In this document: in pieces, positions 44,929 through 53,266 of the stretch
Layout of the letters: each line of letters starts with the position of its first letter
Position numbering within the stretch: position 1 is the first letter of the stretch
DNA from: Virgibacillus profundi
GTDB lineage: Bacteria > Bacillota > Bacilli > Bacillales > Amphibacillaceae
Direction of reading: 5' to 3'
DNA: 64,000 nucleotides
NCBI RefSeq assembly: GCF_002287375.1
Contig: NZ_NPOA01000001.1
Location: forward strand, 620,001 to 684,000
The notes under the pieces: generated by a model
Databases searched by the model: none
What the model was told of the DNA's origin: nothing
Seen by the model: the letters and a program-made list of their open reading frames with translations, nothing else
Made by a program: the position numbers and the translations under genes

Positions 44929-45051
44929 ATGGTGGGCAACACGAACGATTTTGTAAAAAAATTTAAAGATACAAAGAAGAAGGACAATAAAAACAGGAAT
45001 AGACAGGGCCATGGTGATCCTTCAAAAAAACTGCCTAATAAACGACATTAA
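44929..45051 (+). CDS. Small basic protein, 40 residues
   Basis: ATG 44929 has GAGGAGG five bases upstream and the frame reads MVGNTNDFVKKFKDTKKKDN, continuing to SKKLPNKRH. It is rich in Lys, Asn and Asp, with no hydrophobic segment. The ribosome site is as good as any in the window, so I favour a real gene. Its composition resembles minor spore proteins; I cannot assign it. Confidence 0.6.
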   Translation: MVGNTNDFVKKFKDTKKKDNKNRNRQGHGDPSKKLPNKRH

Positions 45052-45082
45052 GCATTGCCTGAAAAAAAATTTCTTAAACCAA

Positions 45083-45121
45083 ATTAAAACTGCCGGAAGA
45101 TCTAGTTCGATCTCCCGGCAG
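45083..45121 (-). terminator. Intrinsic terminator of the FMN reductase pair
   Basis: The stem CTGCCGG-AGATC / GATCT-CCGGCAG is followed by TTTTAATTT on the minus strand. Confidence 0.82.
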
Positions 45122-45130
45122 TCTCATCAT

Positions 45131-45763
45131 TTATGCAGTTACAAGTTCTTTTCTTAAAGCTTTAAATCCTTCACTCCAGGCAACAACCTGGTTAAGCATG
45201 GTGTTAGCATTTGCTGCGTGATATTCTGCAGGGTTGAATTCACTCATGTTTACAAAATCAGTCATTAGTGAAAATGTAACAGCAGTTTGTACATCCGCAA
45301 CCTGAAGTTCACCAAAAATAAGGCGAAGGTTTTCATGTGCTCTTGTTCCACCTAAGCTGCCATAACCAACAAGTCCAGCTGCTTTATTAGCTACTTCCGG
45401 TTTCAAATAATCCAGTGCGTTTTTTAGTGCGCCACCTACTGAATGGTTATATTCCGGTGCTATGAAGATATAGCCGTCAAATGAAGCCATTTTTTCTGAC
45501 CATCCTTTAATCGCTGCCTCTGCATCAGCTTGACCTGCTTCCGGTACAGCTGCACCTAGCAATGGTAAATTATAATTAGCCAAATCCACCACTTCATAAT
45601 TTACATTATCATTTCGTTTTGTTGCAAAATCATATATCCAATTCGTAACAGCTTCTGCATTACGACCTTCACGTACACTTCCTAAAATAATACCTATTTT
45701 TAAGTCTGACACGGTTTCTTCCTCCTTAGGTGATCTACCAAATAATTTATCTAAAAATCCCAT
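45131..45763 (-). CDS. NAD(P)H-dependent FMN reductase, copy 2 of a tandem pair
   Basis: This 210-residue flavodoxin-like reductase has the FMN phosphate loop GSVREGRNAEAV and the family motif FIAPEYNHSVGGALKNALDY. About 110 residues in the middle are nearly identical to the neighbour encoded by 45790-46371. An extra N-terminus (MGFLDKLFGRSPKEEE) is amphipathic and may bind the membrane; the other copy lacks it. ATG 45763 follows GGCGGTG. Flavin and quinone reductases of this kind serve oxidative-stress or azo-compound reduction (family knowledge). Confidence 0.85.
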   Translation of the reverse strand: MGFLDKLFGRSPKEEETVSDLKIGIILGSVREGRNAEAVTNWIYDFATKRNDNVNYEVVDLANYNLPLLGAAVPEAGQADAEAAIKGWSEKMASFDGYIFIAPEYNHSVGGALKNALDYLKPEVANKAAGLVGYGSLGGTRAHENLRLIFGELQVADVQTAVTFSLMTDFVNMSEFNPAEYHAANANTMLNQVVAWSEGFKALRKELVTA

Positions 45764-45789
45764 TTCCTGCACCGCCTATTATATGTTGT

Positions 45790-46371
45790 TTACGCATTAA
45801 CCAGATTTTTTTCTCTTACTGTTTGTAGAACTCCGCTCCAAGCAATAACCTGATCAAGCATTGTGTTGGCATTTGCTCCGTGATAATCTGCAGGATTGAA
45901 TTCGCTCATATTTACAAAGTCAGTCATTAGTGAGAATGTAACTGCAGTTTGTACGTCTGCAACCTGTAGCTCACCAAAGATAAGACGTAGATTTTCATGT
46001 GCACGTGTACCACCAAGGCTACCATAACCGACCATACCTGCAGCTTTATTAGCTACTTCTGGTTTCAAGTAATCCAGTGCGTTTTTAAGTGCTCCGCCTA
46101 CTGAATGGTTATATTCCGGTGCTATGAAGATATAGCCATCAAAAGAAGCCATTTTTTCCGACCATCCTTTGATAGCCGCTTCTGCTTCAGCTTGACCTGC
46201 TTCCGGTACAGCTGCACCTAACAATGGCAGGTTGTAATCCGCAAGATCCACTAGTTCATATGCCACATCAGCATCATTACGCTTATTTGCAAAATCTAAT
46301 GTCCAATTAGCAACTGCTTCTGCATTACGACCTTGACGTACACTTCCTAAAACAATACCTATTTTCAACAT
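45790..46371 (-). CDS. NAD(P)H-dependent FMN reductase, copy 1 of a tandem pair
   Basis: This 193-residue protein shares the same landmarks as its neighbour: GSVRQGRNAEAVANW, AAVPEAGQAEAEAAIKGWSE and FIAPEYNHSVGGALKNALDY. The ribosome site is AGGAGG before ATG 46371. Only 26 bp separate it from the second copy, so both are probably transcribed together. Divergence is concentrated at the two ends. Confidence 0.87.
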   Translation of the reverse strand: MLKIGIVLGSVRQGRNAEAVANWTLDFANKRNDADVAYELVDLADYNLPLLGAAVPEAGQAEAEAAIKGWSEKMASFDGYIFIAPEYNHSVGGALKNALDYLKPEVANKAAGMVGYGSLGGTRAHENLRLIFGELQVADVQTAVTFSLMTDFVNMSEFNPADYHGANANTMLDQVIAWSGVLQTVREKNLVNA

Positions 46372-46557
46372 ATTAATTCCTCCTAAGATGTATATAACTT
46401 GAATTCTTTTATATTTAATTCATTATTTCTGAACTCAACATAAATATAATAGCATCTTTCAAAAGCATATGCAATATATTTAATTCTTTTTAATTATAAA
46501 GTTACATTTAGTAAGTGTCAAGTCGAAATAATTCTTAAAAAGCAGAAGCCACAAGCA

Positions 46558-46594
46558 TTAAAAACCCGATTCTCTTCATGAAAATCGGGTTTGT
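46558..46594 (-). terminator. Intrinsic terminator of the FixH-like gene
   Basis: The stem AAACCCGATT / AATCGGGTTT has an 11-base loop and a T-rich tail on the minus strand. Confidence 0.78.
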
Positions 46595-46608
46595 CGTAAA
46601 TATGAATT

Positions 46609-47391
46609 TTACTTCATTACTTCCACTGGATATTCCTCATGCTCATGTAATCCTTCATCATTTTCTACATGGATTTGCACCGTATAAGTTCCGACTTCTG
46701 TAAATTGATGTGCAGCCGTATACTCGCCAGGTACTGATTCCTCAGCATCTGTCCATTCATGCTTATCCGAGACTTCATCATTCCAAATTTCATATCGCAC
46801 TTGGGCTTTTTCCAATGGGATACCTTCATTTTGTAAATGGACTGTCAATTCTGTATCTGTTTCTATTATTACATCTTCCGGTTCCATGAAATTCATACCG
46901 AATCCTTCAGCTTCTTCATCCTGTTCATTTGCATGATTCTCTGCTTTATCTGTCCCACTTGCTGCTTCACTACTTGCTCCCTCGCCAACAGTAATGGATT
47001 TCTTCGGCATTGTGTGCAATTCTCTTGCATTAGTATGTGCATACATTTCATATATACCATCTTGTTCAAAAGACGTTTCGGCTGTATATGTCCCATCACT
47101 ATTATTCGTTGCTTCAATCTTCGTACTGTCATCTTCATTTCCCTGTTCCCAAATTTCAAATGTTACATCATCCGCATCTGTTACATCTTCCTCCCCATAT
47201 GTAACAATTGCTTTCAATTCCACTGTCTCATTTACCTCAGCAGTTTCGGGAACCTCAAATTCCACTTCAAGTATTTTCAGCTCATCTGTTTCCTCAGACT
47301 CTTCAGCACTTTCACTTTCTCCTCCCCCACATGCTGTGAGTACAGCAGTTAAAGCTATTATTAATAAGAACACCCACGTTTTATTTTTCAT
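46609..47391 (-). CDS. FixH/YtkA-like surface lipoprotein with two domains
   Basis: This 260-residue lipoprotein has signal peptide and lipobox LTACG (Cys21). Two YtkA/FixH-type beta domains are separated by an acidic Ala/Glu/Gln linker (about 135-160): residues 40-130 (VELKAIVTYGEEDVTDADDV, DGIYEMYAHTNARELHTMP) and 165-258 (LENEGIP-type segment, GTYTVQIHVENDEGLHEHEE). Histidine- and methionine-rich ends in each domain would suit copper binding (inference). ATG 47391 follows GGAGG. It lies directly downstream of the HTH-NosL regulator. Confidence 0.75.
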   Translation of the reverse strand: MKNKTWVFLLIIALTAVLTACGGGESESAEESEETDELKILEVEFEVPETAEVNETVELKAIVTYGEEDVTDADDVTFEIWEQGNEDDSTKIEATNNSDGTYTAETSFEQDGIYEMYAHTNARELHTMPKKSITVGEGASSEAASGTDKAENHANEQDEEAEGFGMNFMEPEDVIIETDTELTVHLQNEGIPLEKAQVRYEIWNDEVSDKHEWTDAEESVPGEYTAAHQFTEVGTYTVQIHVENDEGLHEHEEYPVEVMK

Positions 47392-47497
47392 TATGTTTGC
47401 CTCCATTTTTCAGGTAAATTTTATATTCAAACTTACATTTAATCCGCTTAAATTTGAATCTGTTTCATTATATTTACTGATGCTAAAATATTAAATC

Positions 47498-48085
47498 CTA
47501 TTCATGTTTGCTGCAGTGTTTCTCGGAGCCATTCATTTTTTTATAGAGGTATTCCATTGCTTCATAGAAGGAATATACTTCTCCTCCAAATCCTTTGACG
47601 AATTTTTCTGCGTGTTCTTTCCATTCAAACGTTAAAGCTTGTGGTTGACAGCAGCCCATATGTACAGATGTATTCATGACATACCAGGTTATGGAAGCGC
47701 TTATCGTTGTTTGCTTGAAAAAATCATGGCAAATTGCCTGTATCACTTCATCTCCAAGCTGCCGATGCCGGATAAGTCCACAATGTGCACAACAGGTCAT
47801 TTCAATTCTGTTATTAGGTAAAATTAGCCGATAAGCTAACCTTTCATCCGTATCTTTATTGCAAATTACACATTCTTTTGTATTAGAAGCTATATCCTGA
47901 TAATCACCGGCAAGTGTAATACCACCAAATGTTTTCACAACAAAACCCTCGTTGATCAGCGGCTTTATATCTCTATGAATGGTCATTTCAGAAACACCAA
48001 GCTCCTGACTTAATTCAGCTATCTTAATATTACGTTTCTCTTGAATCCGATCTTTAATTCGATTCTGTCTTTCAATTGGCAGCAT
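47498..48085 (-). CDS. DeoR-type HTH fused to a NosL-like metal-binding domain
   Basis: This 195-residue protein has residues 1-60 as a DeoR-family winged helix (LPIERQNRIKDRIQEKRNIK, then LGVSEMTIHRDIKPL and GFVVKTFGGI). From residue 70 it is cysteine-rich (CVICNKD, TCCAHCGL, ICHDF, MGCCQPQ, HCSKHE) and ends like NosL, the copper-binding accessory protein (FEWKEHAEKFVKGFGGEVYS). The sugar-binding domain of DeoR proteins is missing. I infer a metal-responsive repressor, copper being most likely, controlling itself and the lipoprotein 106 bp downstream. The start is ATG 48085 with AAGGGG upstream. Confidence 0.75.
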   Translation of the reverse strand: MLPIERQNRIKDRIQEKRNIKIAELSQELGVSEMTIHRDIKPLINEGFVVKTFGGITLAGDYQDIASNTKECVICNKDTDERLAYRLILPNNRIEMTCCAHCGLIRHRQLGDEVIQAICHDFFKQTTISASITWYVMNTSVHMGCCQPQALTFEWKEHAEKFVKGFGGEVYSFYEAMEYLYKKMNGSEKHCSKHE

Positions 48086-48111
48086 TTACTAACGCCCCTT
48101 ATTTAAACATT

Positions 48112-48145
48112 ATTGTTTGATTTAAACAATCTCAAACATAGTATA
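48112..48145 (-). promoter_or_regulatory. Operator and promoter of the HTH-NosL gene
   Basis: The inverted repeat ATTGTTT-GATTT-AAACAAT (48112-48130) lies ten bases downstream of a minus-strand TATACT (48145-48140), that is, around the start of transcription. A bound repressor there would block initiation. The -35 is weak. Confidence 0.5.
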
Positions 48146-48449
48146 ACATTAGAATGACCTATAATCAGCGAACTATCTATGAACTTAGTGTGAAATGTTT
48201 GTGACATATGAAAAGGAATATGATAAACCTTTTGATAAGGATGTGATTGTTTATATTTGCAAGACTCCGGCGTTATTTTAGCGACAATTTGTGGGACTGA
48301 TGCGACTTTTTCTTATAACCTTTTTATTAAGTTTTCATATATTTTAATTCTATCTTTATAGTGGTATTATGAAATATAGCAAGCAGATGTTAAAAGTTGT
48401 TTTAGAATAACAGACACCAATTATCTGATAAACATATAGGGGATTGGAT
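48146..48449. other. Intergenic region between the HTH-NosL gene and glcT
   Basis: This A+T-rich stretch of 304 bp between two divergent genes must hold the glcT promoter. I see no clear promoter pair, repeat or gene in it. Confidence 0.4.
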
Positions 48450-49292
48450 ATGAATTCATATATAGTAAAAAAAGCACTGAATAATAATGTTTTAATTGCA
48501 GGTGATCAGCATCAGCAAGAAGTTATTTTAATTGGTAAAGGTATTGGTTTTAATAAGAAGAAAAATGATCCAATTGATGACAACACAATTGAAAAAATGT
48601 TTGTATTGCGTAATGAGGCTGATCAGGAGTATTATAAAAACCTTCTACCGAATATCGATGAGAAAACATTAAATGCAATTATTGATTCTTTAAATATAAT
48701 CGGCAACAAATCAAACGTGCTGATAACGGAACAGGTCCATGTCGCTTTAACCGATCACATTCTTTTTGCAATTAACCGTCTCATGAAGGGGATGGCAATA
48801 AAGAATCCCTTTTTAGCGGAAACCAAAGTACTTTATCCCTTTGAATATGAAATTGCGGCAGAGGTGGTAGATTTTATTAATCAATCTATTGGAATTAACC
48901 TTCCTGAAGGTGAAATAGGATTTATCGCACTTCATGTGCATGGGGCAATTACCAATCAGGATGTTTCAGATATAAATAAGTACTCCCAGTTGGTATCAAA
49001 GTTAATCAAGATGATTGAAGATCAATTCAAGTTGACAATTGACCGAAACAGCATCGACTATATACGGCTTGTCCGTCATATCCGCTACACAATTGAACGA
49101 GTTATCAATGAAGAAAAAATAGAAGAACCCGAAAAAATAGCTACATTATTGAAAAATGAGTATCCCACATGCTATAATCTTTCTTGGAAACTAATTAAAA
49201 TAATGCAGCAAACATTAAAAAAGCCGGTATATGACGCTGAAGCTGTGTATCTGACGATGCATCTCCAGCGATTAACGACAAAATATGAATAA
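48450..49292 (+). CDS. glcT: GlcT transcription antiterminator
   Basis: This 280-residue RNA-binding antiterminator of the BglG family has residues 1-60 as the CAT RNA-binding domain (YIVKKALNNNVLIAGDQHQQ, ILIGKGIGFNKKKND). Two PRD domains follow, with conserved histidines (LTDHILFAINRL, FIALHVHG, RLVRHIRYTIER, VYLTMHLQRL). In B. subtilis, GlcT is inactivated by phosphorylation from the glucose permease when glucose is absent. It lies just upstream of ptsG and its RNA target. ATG 48450 has TAGGGG seven bases upstream. Confidence 0.93.
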   Translation: MNSYIVKKALNNNVLIAGDQHQQEVILIGKGIGFNKKKNDPIDDNTIEKMFVLRNEADQEYYKNLLPNIDEKTLNAIIDSLNIIGNKSNVLITEQVHVALTDHILFAINRLMKGMAIKNPFLAETKVLYPFEYEIAAEVVDFINQSIGINLPEGEIGFIALHVHGAITNQDVSDINKYSQLVSKLIKMIEDQFKLTIDRNSIDYIRLVRHIRYTIERVINEEKIEEPEKIATLLKNEYPTCYNLSWKLIKIMQQTLKKPVYDAEAVYLTMHLQRLTTKYE

Positions 49293-49301
49293 TCATTTTT
49301 A

Positions 49302-49330
49302 CGTGTAACTGATTCGATCAGGCATGAGTT
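49302..49330 (+). promoter_or_regulatory. RAT: ribonucleic antiterminator target of GlcT
   Basis: ACGTGTAACTGATTCGATCA, followed directly by GGCATGAGT, is close to the B. subtilis ptsG RAT. It overlaps the 5' arm of the leader terminator, so GlcT binding and termination are mutually exclusive. Confidence 0.88.
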
Positions 49331-49417
49331 GAGAGTGATGATGAAAAAGTAAAGATGGGGAAAGATATCCCTGTCTCTTACCTGAATTCATTATTATTCT
49401 TGCTCATGCCTTTTTTG
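49321..49417 (+). terminator. Conditional terminator in the ptsG leader
   Basis: AGGCATGAG (49321-49329) pairs with CTCATGCCT (49403-49411), followed by six T residues. It stops transcription unless GlcT holds the RAT. Confidence 0.85.
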
Positions 49418-49484
49418 TTTGCATAAAAATACTGCTTATAGCTGCTTATATAGAAAGTTTCAATTAAATAATGGAGGTTTTGAC

Positions 49485-51539
49485 ATGTTTCAAAAAGCTT
49501 TTGGTACACTGCAAAAAATTGGTAAAGCCTTAATGCTTCCAGTTGCATTATTGCCTGCAGCAGGGCTTTTGCTCGGGCTCGGTAACGCTGCTCAACAAGC
49601 GACCATGCTTGAGTATCTTCCCTTTCTGAGTGCAGACTGGATCCAGCTGACTGCAACCGTTATGGAAGATGCGGGTGGCGTCATATTTGATAACCTTGCA
49701 CTCCTTTTTGCGATAGGTGTCGCAATAGGACTTGTTGGAGATGGCGCAGCAGGACTTGCTGCAATCGTAGGTTATTTGGTATTAAATCAGGTGATGAGTT
49801 CATTTATTGGCGTTACACCCGAAACACTTGAATCAGATCCCGGATTTGCATCTGTCTTGGGGATTCCAACATTGCAGACAGGCGTATTTGGGGGACTTAT
49901 TGTTGGTTTAATCGCAGCGTTTTGTTACAACCGTTATCACGATATTGAAATGCCTTCATTCCTTGGATTCTTTGCAGGAAAACGGTTTGTTCCAATCGTA
50001 ACTGCTGCAGCTTCATTTATAATGGGACTTATCTTGATATTTATTTGGCCTCCAGTACAGGAAGCAATGAACAGTGCATCCTACTGGCTGATTGAAGAAG
50101 GAACATACTTTGCCGTATTTTTCTTTGGTTTTATTAAACGATTACTCATTCCATTTGGACTGCATCATATTTTCCATGCTCCATTCTGGTATGAGTTCGG
50201 TACGTACACATCAGTCGCCGGTGAACTTGTTCGTGGTGATATGACAATCTTCTTTGCCCAATTAAAAGATGGTGTTGAAATTACTGCAGGTAACTTTATG
50301 GCCGGGGAATTCCCAATCATGATGTTTGGACTTCCAGCGGCAGCACTGGCTATGTATCATGCAGCAAGACCGGAAAGGAAGAAGCTGGTTGCCGGTTTAC
50401 TGGGGTCAGCTGCATTAACATCTTTCCTAACAGGAATTACCGAACCGCTTGAGTTTTCATTTATGTTTATTTCACCGGTATTATTCTTTATCCATGCAGT
50501 TTTAGATGGATTTTCATTTGTAATAATGACCTTTTTAAGTGTAAACGTCGGATATACATTCTCAGGTGGAGCCATTGACTTTCTCTTATTTGGAATACTG
50601 CCAGGTAGAGAACCATGGTGGATTACCATTCCGATAGGCCTTGTGTTTGCCGTAATTTATTATGTCATTTTTAGATTCTTTATTAAAAAATTCAATTTGA
50701 TGACACCGGGCCGTGAAGAAACTGATGAGGATGAAGATGGGTCATCAAAGGTCGAAGCAGGAGATCTTGCCTATAATGTGCTTCATGCAATGGGCGGACA
50801 GGAAAACATTGCTCATTTAGATGCTTGTATTACTCGTCTGCGTGTTTCTGTCAATGATATTAAGAATGTAGACAAGGATGGACTGAAAAAAATAGGTGCG
50901 GCCGGAGTGCTTGAAGTCGGTAATAATATCCAGGCAATCTTCGGGCCACGTTCTGAAACAATCAAAGGTCAAATGCAGGATATCATCTCAGGTAAAAAAC
51001 CACGTATGGTTGAAACAAACCAGGAAGCGGAAATCCAGCAGCAAATTGAAGAAGTAAATCCTGATGCATTAAAAAATGAAATAATTGATAAAAAAATCTT
51101 CTCACCAATAAAAGGGAAGCTCGTTCCAATTACAGAAGTCCCTGACGAGGTATTTGCCGGTAAAATGATGGGTGACGGTTTTGCGATTATCCCTGAAGAA
51201 GGATTAATTACGTCACCTGTTAACGGGAAAATCATCAATGTATTCCCAACAAAACACGCACTTGGAATTCAGTCTGAAGGCGGCAGGGAAATACTCATTC
51301 ATGTTGGTATTGATACAGTTAATCTGAAGGGTGAAGGATTTGAAACACTCATTAATGAAGGAGACAATGTAGAAGTTGGACAACCTTTATTAAAGGCAGA
51401 CCTTGATTATATTGGCGAGCATGCTAAATCCACTATCACACCAGTAGTCTTCACGAATTTAGGTGATGGTGAGAAAATTGTTTTGCAAAAACAAGGTAAA
51501 ATTGATGTGAAAGAAGAAAGTATTGTTACGATTGAATAG
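49485..51539 (+). CDS. ptsG: Glucose-specific PTS permease EIICBA
   Basis: This 684-residue permease takes up and phosphorylates glucose. The IIC domain (1-420) has about ten membrane helices with FGTLQKIGKALMLPVALLPA at the start and GITEPLEFSFMFISP. The IIB domain carries the phosphocysteine in DACITRLRVSV, and IIA carries the phosphohistidine in ILIHVGIDTVNL. All three are fused as in B. subtilis PtsG. ATG 49485 has GGAGG upstream. Expression is set by the GlcT/RAT switch in its leader; no ptsH or ptsI follows. Confidence 0.95.
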   Translation: MFQKAFGTLQKIGKALMLPVALLPAAGLLLGLGNAAQQATMLEYLPFLSADWIQLTATVMEDAGGVIFDNLALLFAIGVAIGLVGDGAAGLAAIVGYLVLNQVMSSFIGVTPETLESDPGFASVLGIPTLQTGVFGGLIVGLIAAFCYNRYHDIEMPSFLGFFAGKRFVPIVTAAASFIMGLILIFIWPPVQEAMNSASYWLIEEGTYFAVFFFGFIKRLLIPFGLHHIFHAPFWYEFGTYTSVAGELVRGDMTIFFAQLKDGVEITAGNFMAGEFPIMMFGLPAAALAMYHAARPERKKLVAGLLGSAALTSFLTGITEPLEFSFMFISPVLFFIHAVLDGFSFVIMTFLSVNVGYTFSGGAIDFLLFGILPGREPWWITIPIGLVFAVIYYVIFRFFIKKFNLMTPGREETDEDEDGSSKVEAGDLAYNVLHAMGGQENIAHLDACITRLRVSVNDIKNVDKDGLKKIGAAGVLEVGNNIQAIFGPRSETIKGQMQDIISGKKPRMVETNQEAEIQQQIEEVNPDALKNEIIDKKIFSPIKGKLVPITEVPDEVFAGKMMGDGFAIIPEEGLITSPVNGKIINVFPTKHALGIQSEGGREILIHVGIDTVNLKGEGFETLINEGDNVEVGQPLLKADLDYIGEHAKSTITPVVFTNLGDGEKIVLQKQGKIDVKEESIVTIE

Positions 51540-51546
51540 TTAGATT

Positions 51547-51590
51547 GATCCCCCAATGGCTTTAGAGCTGTTGGGGGATTTGTTTCTTCT
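51547..51590 (+). terminator. Intrinsic terminator of ptsG
   Basis: The stem GATCCCCCAA / TTGGGGGATT is a perfect ten base pairs, followed by TGTTTCTTCTTT. Confidence 0.85.
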
Positions 51591-51757
51591 TTGGACTTAT
51601 GCAGGTTAGTTCGGGCTTAGATAGAGACGTTCTACTGATTTTTTCTCGCCTGCTGCACTTAAAAAATATATAGAAAATTTACTTACACTTACCACTAACT
51701 TAATAAACATTTAGTAATCTGGAATTGAGAATGACTTTACAATCATGGGGGTGCATT

Positions 51758-51817
51758 ATGCGGTTACTAGCAAAAATTGGTGTCTGTCTCGTTGCAGTAA
51801 TGCTTTATATTTTTTAA
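51758..51817 (+). CDS. Possible 19-residue hydrophobic peptide
   Basis: ATG 51758 has GGGGGTG seven bases upstream and reads MRLLAKIGVCLVAVMLYIF followed by TAA. One membrane helix with a basic N-terminus is plausible. Small size and lack of comparison keep this tentative. Confidence 0.3.
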   Translation: MRLLAKIGVCLVAVMLYIF

Positions 51818-51947
51818 TTTGTATTCTCTTCAATGATCTTCACAGGATATCCACTAATATTCAACATCAAACTACCCAATATAAATAACACCATATTTAG
51901 TCTCTATGTATAGTTGCATCAAGGCCTTCTTACTTTTATATGTTTTT

Positions 51948-52115
51948 AGTTGAGAGATATTAAGAGGAAGTTAAGAGATATTAGCATAAAGTTGAGACAT
52001 ATATGATTTTAGCTGGCTTATGTCTCAACTTTTAATGTTTTTCTCTCAACTTTGATGGTACCTCTCTCAACTTCCCTGCTTCATCTCTCAACTTTAATGG
52101 CCTTTCTCTCAACAT
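51948..52115. repeat. Converging 21-bp repeat array, locus A (3 + 5 copies)
   Basis: AGTTGAGAG-like cores start at 51948, 51969 and 51990. The reverse complement (TCTCAAC) recurs with its T at 52023, 52044, 52065, 52086 and 52107. Every step within each arm is exactly 21 bp. Between the arms the core starts are 32 bp apart (51990 to 52022), and AAAGTTGAGACATA / TATGTCTCAACTTT form a hairpin at the centre. The filler between cores varies. The array ends about 80 bp before a gene start. Confidence 0.88.
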
Positions 52116-52195
52116 TGAGTGTCTCTATCTGAAAACTCCTCCCAAAACATGCTATCATTAATATAAGAGAACATAATTGAAGAGGAGGAGCTGAA

Positions 52196-53167
52196 ATGAA
52201 AGCCATTATTGTGAAACAGCCAGGCGGTGCGGAGCAATTAGAGGTGGCTGAGCAGCCGGTACCTGTACCAAACCCAGGCGAATTACTGATTAAAGTAAAA
52301 GCTGCTGCCATCAACAGAACAGACATTTTAAACCGTGAAGGGAGAGTTGGATATTTGGAGAATCCGATTCTAGGAGTTGAAGTATCAGGTATTCTGGAAA
52401 CATCAATAGCCGGTATCGAAGCGGGAACCCGGGTGATGGGGCTTGTGAATGGTGGTGCTTATGCTGAATATGCCGTGATGCCTGCTGATCGCGCCATGAT
52501 CATTCCTGATAATCTTACATTCGAGGAAGCTGCGGCTATTCCTGAAGTATTCTTGACTGCATATCAAACTTTATTTTGGCTTGGAAAATTGCAAGAAAAC
52601 GAAACGGTGCTGATCCATGCGGGCGGAAGCGGCGTTGGAACCGCAGCAATTCAGCTTGCAAAGCAGCTTAAAAATGCAAAAGTTATTACAACGGCTGGCT
52701 CAAAAGAGAAGCTTGATTTCGCCCGGTCTCTTGGTGCAGATGTATGTATTAATTATAAAGAACAGAACTTTGACGAAGAAGTAAAAAAGGCAACAGAAGG
52801 TCAAGGTGTCGATTTAATTCTCGACTTTATTGGCGCATCTTATTGGGAGAAAAACCTAAACAGCATTAAAGTGGATGGACGCTGGGTATTAATAGGTTTA
52901 TTAGGTGGAGCGGAAATTGAAAAGTTTAATTTAATGGATGTAATGAAAAAACGCATCCAGCTGACAGGAACATTGCTCACCCCTAGAAGTGATCAATACA
53001 AAGCTGAACTAAGTACTGATTTTGCTTCCAATGCTCTGGAACTTTTTAAAAATGATCAACTAAAGCCTATCATTGACACAGTATTTCCTTTTGATCAAGT
53101 CCAAAATGCACATGAGCATATGGAAGGTAACAGGAACATAGGGAAGATAATTTTAAAAACAAAGTAA
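52196..53167 (+). CDS. Zinc-independent quinone oxidoreductase (medium-chain dehydrogenase family)
   Basis: This 323-residue NADPH:quinone oxidoreductase-like protein has KVKAAAINRTDILNREG and GVEVSGIL in the catalytic domain, the NADPH-binding loop VLIHAGGSGVGTAAIQLAKQ (about 140) and VDLILDFIGASYWEKN. The structural and catalytic zinc cysteines of alcohol dehydrogenases are missing, as expected for the QOR/PIG3 branch. GAGGAGGAG precedes ATG 52196. The alkA-like gene follows on the same strand after 99 bp. Confidence 0.87.
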   Translation: MKAIIVKQPGGAEQLEVAEQPVPVPNPGELLIKVKAAAINRTDILNREGRVGYLENPILGVEVSGILETSIAGIEAGTRVMGLVNGGAYAEYAVMPADRAMIIPDNLTFEEAAAIPEVFLTAYQTLFWLGKLQENETVLIHAGGSGVGTAAIQLAKQLKNAKVITTAGSKEKLDFARSLGADVCINYKEQNFDEEVKKATEGQGVDLILDFIGASYWEKNLNSIKVDGRWVLIGLLGGAEIEKFNLMDVMKKRIQLTGTLLTPRSDQYKAELSTDFASNALELFKNDQLKPIIDTVFPFDQVQNAHEHMEGNRNIGKIILKTK

Positions 53168-53266
53168 CCAGAAATGAGCTTTGGATTTATAAAGAATACC
53201 TCAGCTCTGCATCAGCATTCCAAAAAAGATGAAAAGAAAAATATAAAAATCAGAAGGGGTTTCCAA

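Larger units (their letters stand above)
51591..52195. other. Intergenic region with tiny ORF and 21-bp repeat array
   Basis: Between the ptsG terminator and the quinone oxidoreductase gene lie a possible 19-residue peptide (51758-51817) and the converging array at 51948-52115. No promoter for the downstream gene is clear; TATCATTAATATAAG near 52153 could be its -10 region. Confidence 0.6.

Noticed and set aside
49378-49656. Minus-strand ORF across the ptsG leader
   Set aside because: It is a shadow of the RAT/terminator and ptsG start, with no ribosome site.
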